From: Betaproteobacteria bacterium UBA931 | Lineage (GTDB): Bacteria > Pseudomonadota > Gammaproteobacteria > Burkholderiales > Casimicrobiaceae | Assembly: GCA_002293615.1 (NCBI GenBank) | Contig: DBDN01000003.1 | Location: 1 to 9,999, forward strand | Direction: 5' to 3' | DNA: 9,999 nt | Shown here: piece by piece, positions 6,435 through 9,999 of the stretch | Layout: every line of letters starts with the position of its first letter | Position numbering within the stretch: the stretch's first letter is position 1 | Notes under the pieces: generated by a model | What the model was told of the DNA's origin: nothing | The model's database searches: none | What the model saw: only the letters and a program-made list of their open reading frames with translations | Made by a program: the position numbers and the translations under genes

Positions 6435-7336
6435 TTTCTTTTATTGCGCTGCGTCAATACCCGGCTGCCGACATCATCGCGCGCAAACTGCCAGGCAACA
6501 CGCCCGGAAACAGCGCCGCGCATACGCGCCCATTGCAACGCACGCAAACGAAGCGCCTCTCGTTCTTGTACCGATCTGGGCAACGCAACGCCAAAATAGC
6601 GAAGCCACCCTATCACCGCCTGCCAATAATCATCCTCTGAAAAGTTATAAAATGAAATCCAGAGGCCGAAACGCTCCGCCAACGATACTTTTTCATCTTT
6701 ACTTTCATCGGGGCGGATCTCTGCGTTATTACCATCGTAGGTAAAATTTTCGCGAAAGAAAACCGGCATTAAATGGCGGCGATTCGACGTCGCGTAAATC
6801 AGCACATTATCAGGCGGCGCCATGATCGAGCCATCCAGTACCGCTTTCAATTCACGGTAGCCGCTTTCTTGTGTATCAAAAGCAAGGTCATCACAAAAAA
6901 TAACGAAGCGATGCGGCAAACTCTCAACATGCGCCACAATTTCGGGTAAATCAAAAAGGTCATTTCGATCCACTTCGATCAAACGTAAACCACGCTTACC
7001 ATAACGTTGCAGCATCGCCTTGACCAAGGATGATTTCCCCGTTCCCGGCGCGCCGGTAAGCAACACATTATTGGCAATACCTCCTTCGACAAACTGCCGG
7101 GTATTTTTATCGATACGCTCTTTTTGGTCATCGACCGCAACCAGATTATCCGGCGACAACATATGCGGGGGATTCACCGGATAAAGCGCGCCACGCCCGT
7201 TTTTGCGCTTCCAGCGCGCCGCCAAGGTCTTGTGCCAATCGATCGGCGCCTCATCTTGGGGCAATAAATATTCTGCCCGGTTGAGCAATGCTTCAATATG
7301 TGTCAAAAAAATCGATAACCGCTCTTTTTTTTTCAT
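6431..7336 (-). CDS. DUF815 family AAA-type ATP-binding protein
   Basis: A cytoplasmic ATPase of 301 residues. Numbered from the ATG, the Walker A motif GAPGTGKSS is at 95-103, the Walker B strand FVIFCDDL at 144-151, and a sensor-like ATSNRRH at about 182-188. The surrounding sequence (NNVLLTGAPGTGKSS; ELKAVLDGS; ERFGLWISF) is that of the DUF815 family, a group of uncharacterised AAA-like ATPases. The partner and substrate are unknown. The ATG at 7336 is seven bases after the argJ stop. A TTG directly next to that stop would add two residues, but ATG is more likely; no clear ribosome site is visible, so translation may depend on coupling to argJ. The 3' end overlaps mutT by four bases. The position between argJ and mutT is one I associate with Betaproteobacteria. 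Confidence 0.9.
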   Translation of the reverse strand: MKKKERLSIFLTHIEALLNRAEYLLPQDEAPIDWHKTLAARWKRKNGRGALYPVNPPHMLSPDNLVAVDDQKERIDKNTRQFVEGGIANNVLLTGAPGTGKSSLVKAMLQRYGKRGLRLIEVDRNDLFDLPEIVAHVESLPHRFVIFCDDLAFDTQESGYRELKAVLDGSIMAPPDNVLIYATSNRRHLMPVFFRENFTYDGNNAEIRPDESKDEKVSLAERFGLWISFYNFSEDDYWQAVIGWLRYFGVALPRSVQEREALRLRALQWARMRGAVSGRVAWQFARDDVGSRVLTQRNKRK

Positions 7337-7342
7337 CGTCAA

Positions 7343-8596
7343 TCAGGTGCGATACTCTGTGTTGATGGTCACATAGTCATGCGATAAATCGCACGTCCAT
7401 ACCGTCGCTTTTGCCTTACGATTCAATTCATGGCCAAGGTCGATACGTACATGAATTTCTTCCTGCGCCATCACACGCTGCCCATCCTCCTCCCGATAAG
7501 AAACAGCCCGCCCGCCTTTATCAACCACCAGAACATCATCGAGCCACAGCGAAACACGCCCCGGATCAAAAGCTTCCGGCATGGCATTGCCAATGGCGCA
7601 AATAATACGGCCAAGATTCGGATCAGACGCAAAAAAAGCCGTTTTCACCAAGGGCGAATGCGCTACGGAAAACGCGACGCGACGGCAAGTTTCATAGTCC
7701 TGCCCTTCAACATCGATGGTTATAAATTTACTGGCGCCCTCGCCGTCACGCACAATTGCTTGCGCCAAAGATGACGCAACGTTGAGCAATCCTTCTTTCA
7801 GCACAACAAGCCGTGGATCACGGACATTTTTGAACGGCGGGACTTTGGCTTTTCCCGTCGCCATGGCGATCAACGTATCGTTGGTGGAAGTATCGCCATC
7901 GATGGTAATCGAGTTAAACGTCTGCGTGGCAATTTCACGCCAGATCGACTGCCAAACATCCGCCGCTATGGGCGCGTCGCAGGCGATAAACGTCAACAGC
8001 GTTGCCATGTCAGGGTGAATCATGCCCGCGCCTTTGGCAATCCCGGTAATCGTCACCGGCTCGCCATCGATAATCACTTGCGCGGACGCCGCTTTATGCA
8101 CGGTATCCGTCGTCATGATCGCCTGTGCCGCCGAAATCCATGCCGCGCCGGATGTATCGCAGTTACCGGCTGCGGCAGGTAACGCGGCGATCAGCTTTTC
8201 TACCGGCAATGGCTCCATGATGACGCCTGTAGAGCACACCATGATTTCGTCCGGCGTGCATAACAGCAGCTTCGCCGCTTCCTCACAGGTTTGCCGCGCA
8301 TGCGAAAGACCTTTCGCGCCGGTGCCCGCGTTGGCGTTTCCGGCATTCACGACAATCCCGCGCAAACTCTTCCCTTGCTGACGCTGTGCCATCAAATGTT
8401 CTTTGCTGACAATAACCGGCGCCGCACAGAAGCGATTCCGGGTAAAAACAGCCGCGGCGACAGTGCCCGGCGCACAATCGATCAAAAGCACATCATTGCG
8501 CGTCCAGTCCTTTATGTGCGCGGCGGCGGCGCCCAAGCACACGCCGGAAACCGGTAAAATCGTGTCTGCTGCTGCAGGTTGGTAACGGACAGGCAT
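7343..8596 (-). CDS. argJ: ArgJ, glutamate N-acetyltransferase / amino-acid acetyltransferase
   Basis: A full-length ArgJ of 417 residues. It transfers the acetyl group from N-acetylornithine to glutamate in the cyclic arginine pathway; some members also make N-acetylglutamate from acetyl-CoA. The enzyme cleaves itself before a Thr in the motif KGAGMIHPDMATLLTFI, here T199, giving alpha (about 1-198) and beta (199-417) chains. The conserved STGVI (122-126) probably carries the oxyanion-hole residues, and the C-terminus INTEYRT is typical. In many homologs the residue after STGVI is Gly; here it is Met127, a mild change. I cannot tell from sequence whether the protein is mono- or bifunctional. 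ATG 8596 is preceded by a G-rich GGGGGTG ribosome site. The gene lies 31 bases after a small membrane protein gene and seven bases before the DUF815 ATPase. Confidence 0.96.
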   Translation of the reverse strand: MPVRYQPAAADTILPVSGVCLGAAAAHIKDWTRNDVLLIDCAPGTVAAAVFTRNRFCAAPVIVSKEHLMAQRQQGKSLRGIVVNAGNANAGTGAKGLSHARQTCEEAAKLLLCTPDEIMVCSTGVIMEPLPVEKLIAALPAAAGNCDTSGAAWISAAQAIMTTDTVHKAASAQVIIDGEPVTITGIAKGAGMIHPDMATLLTFIACDAPIAADVWQSIWREIATQTFNSITIDGDTSTNDTLIAMATGKAKVPPFKNVRDPRLVVLKEGLLNVASSLAQAIVRDGEGASKFITIDVEGQDYETCRRVAFSVAHSPLVKTAFFASDPNLGRIICAIGNAMPEAFDPGRVSLWLDDVLVVDKGGRAVSYREEDGQRVMAQEEIHVRIDLGHELNRKAKATVWTCDLSHDYVTINTEYRT

Positions 8597-8627
8597 TATT
8601 CACCCCCAAAAAAATCAGGCTACGAAA

Positions 8628-9023
8628 TTATTGTGTTTCTGAAAGTGGACGAAGCTGCAATGCGTGCGCAACCTCTTCGGCAATTTCCGGCACAGCCTGG
8701 TAAGACGACATATCATTTTCCCGCCGGATATTCGCGACTTTTTGGATTGCGCGATAGGCGGCATCGCTTGGTTGTTGCTTAAATTGCGTCCAAGCGAAGA
8801 CCGTCGCCAATTCGCGGTCGATAAGCCGGTTCAAGTCAAACAGCGCCGCCTCCTGATTGTTTGCCCGGAGCTGCTCAAGCAAGCTCACTTGCGCCACCAG
8901 CTGCGATTCATTGATTTTCGCCATCTTGGCGTTAAGCGGCTTGGCAAAGTACCAGTAAAAAGCAAGCAACCCAATTAAGATACCAAGTGCTAATACCAGA
9001 AAAAACTTGATAACCGCTTTCAT
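8628..9023 (-). CDS. Small single-helix membrane protein of unknown function
   Basis: I do not recognise a family. From the ATG at 9023 the protein is 131 residues. Residues 4-26 are one strongly hydrophobic helix (FFLVLALGILIGLLAFYWYF) with positive K2 and K6 before it. This suggests an N-in anchor and a periplasmic domain, or an uncleaved signal. The rest is soluble, helical and mixed-charge (SLLEQLRANNQEAALFDLN at 47-65), with no cysteine and no visible catalytic motif. ATG 9023 is chosen because AGGAG ends seven bases upstream; in-frame GTG 9029 and TTG 9026 lie too close to it. It sits between secA and argJ on the same strand, 77 bases after secA, and is probably part of that operon. A role with secretion is only a guess from position. 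Confidence 0.75.
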   Translation of the reverse strand: MKAVIKFFLVLALGILIGLLAFYWYFAKPLNAKMAKINESQLVAQVSLLEQLRANNQEAALFDLNRLIDRELATVFAWTQFKQQPSDAAYRAIQKVANIRRENDMSSYQAVPEIAEEVAHALQLRPLSETQ

Positions 9024-9100
9024 CAACACGCTCCTTTTTTACTGCGCAAAAAAACCATCCCTTCTGAAAATCGCCGGTTTTCTTTTTACATTTCTTCCGT

Positions 9101-9999
9101 CTAGTTCAACTTACCGTGGCAATGTTTGTATTTCTTTCCCGACCCACAAGGGCACGGGTCGTTACGCCCGACTTTCTCACCGACGCGCGCATAAGGAATC
9201 GCCGGCCCTTTATCGGCATTGTCCAGCGCCTCATCGTAATCGGCGTGCTGATAGCGAACATTGGACACATGAGGCTGTTGTTCAACGGCCTCGGCATCTT
9301 CGGGCTTACGCACCTGCACCGTCAAAAGAACGCGTACAACCTCGTGCTTGATACGATCAAGCATCATCGAAAACAATTCAAATGCTTCCCGTTTATATTC
9401 CTGCTTGGGGTTTTTCTGTGCGTAACCGCGCAATCCGATCCCCTGCCGCAAATGATCAAGTGCAGCTAAATGCTCACGCCAATATTGATCGATCATCGTC
9501 AGCATCAGGCTGCGCTCAAACTGCCGTATCGTCGCCTCACCAACATCTACGGCGTGTGATTGCCATTGCCCCTGGGCAATTTCGGCAAGATGATCGGCCA
9601 ATGCTTCGATGTCGCGCTTGGTATCTTCGGCCATCCATTCCGAAACGTTTACCGACATTTTGTATTCGGACTGCAAATACGCTTCCAACGCCGGTAAATC
9701 CCACTGCTCCTCCACCGAATTCGGCGGCATATAACGATCGACGGCAATCTGCATTTCGTTGCCGATCATGTTGTTGATCGTTTCCGAAATATCACCGGAT
9801 TCCAGCAATTCATTGCGTTGCGTATAAATCACGCGACGCTGATCGTTGGCAACATCGTCGTATTCAAGCAACTGTTTGCGGATATCGAAATTGCGCGTCT
9901 CAACCCGGTGCTGGGCTTTCTCAATGGAGCGATTAATCATTGAATGCTCGATCGGCTCGCCTGCCGGCATTTTCAGGCGTTGCATGATATTGCCCAAGC
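9101..9999 (-). CDS. secA: SecA, preprotein translocase ATPase, C-terminal part (runs off right edge)
   Basis: The reading frame is open at the right edge; 299 sense codons or fewer are visible of a protein normally around 900 residues. The visible part starts in the helical scaffold/wing region ([38 protein letters not shown]), continues through the scaffold ([20 protein letters not shown]), and ends in a linker and the zinc-binding SEC-C tail [18 protein letters not shown]. That tail has the ligand pattern CxC-x8-CH and in other bacteria binds SecB and phospholipid. SecA drives preproteins through SecYEG using ATP; the nucleotide-binding motifs are beyond the window. The first in-frame start-like codon (TTG 9997) is internal, not a start. 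No truncation or frameshift is seen. Confidence 0.97.
   Translation of the reverse strand, partial: LGNIMQRLKMPAGEPIEHSMINRSIEKAQHRVETRNFDIRKQLLEYDDVANDQRRVIYTQRNELLESGDISETINNMIGNEMQIAVDRYMPPNSVEEQWDLPALEAYLQSEYKMSVNVSEWMAEDTKRDIEALADHLAEIAQGQWQSHAVDVGEATIRQFERSLMLTMIDQYWREHLAALDHLRQGIGLRGYAQKNPKQEYKREAFELFSMMLDRIKHEVVRVLLTVQVRKPEDAEAVEQQPHVSNVRYQHADYDEALDNADKGPAIPYARVGEKVGRNDPCPCGSGKKYKHCHGKLN

Noticed and set aside
6250..6744. Plus-strand open frame of 164 codons across mutT and the DUF815 ATPase
   Set aside because: It lies opposite two well-supported genes, has low-complexity, Arg-rich composition, and no ribosome site or recognisable domain.
9043..9090. Possible terminator after secA: AAAACC and GGTTTT on the minus strand followed by T residues
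   Set aside because: The stem has only two GC pairs and a loop of about 20 bases. It is too weak to call, and the following genes appear to belong to the same operon.

Overview
The window looks like a chromosomal segment of a betaproteobacterium, possibly near the Nitrosomonadales, with moderate GC. The best clue is the minus-strand block secA – small membrane protein – argJ – DUF815 ATPase – mutT, an order I associate with Betaproteobacteria. The genus is inference. Every gene except one lies on the minus strand, and no rRNA, tRNA, CRISPR array or insertion sequence was seen.

Right part (9999 down to 6027): the C-terminal third of secA enters from the right edge and ends in a zinc-binding SEC-C tail. 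It is followed by a one-helix membrane protein of unknown function, argJ (arginine biosynthesis), a DUF815 AAA-type ATPase and a mutT Nudix hydrolase. Spacing is tight: the ATPase start is seven bases after the argJ stop, and the ATPase and mutT overlap in an ATGA. This is a housekeeping operon.

Middle part (5940 down to 2714): two LemA-family proteins flank a large membrane M48 zinc metalloprotease with a long C-terminal helical region. lemA (second copy) and the protease are 8 bases apart (using the longest protease ORF) and probably cotranscribed. A hairpin with a U-tract overlaps the protease stop codon, and a promoter with a perfect TATAAT follows before the other lemA. That lemA may therefore be a separately controlled duplicate.

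Left part (2645 down to 1): a plus-strand di-heme cytochrome c peroxidase/MauG-family gene is divergent from a minus-strand gene that runs off the left edge. The latter has 418 open codons and no stop. It encodes the N-terminus of a secreted RHS/YD-repeat protein: signal peptide, one YD repeat, an IPT/TIG domain and two tandem ~100-residue beta-type modules. The 209-base divergent intergenic region holds candidate promoters and a perfect 12-bp palindrome. This left part looks accessory, the right part core. No clearly new system is present. The least ordinary items are the LemA–M48–LemA sandwich with its internal terminator and promoter, the modular RHS N-terminus, and the altered predicted heme-ligand position in the MauG-like protein.
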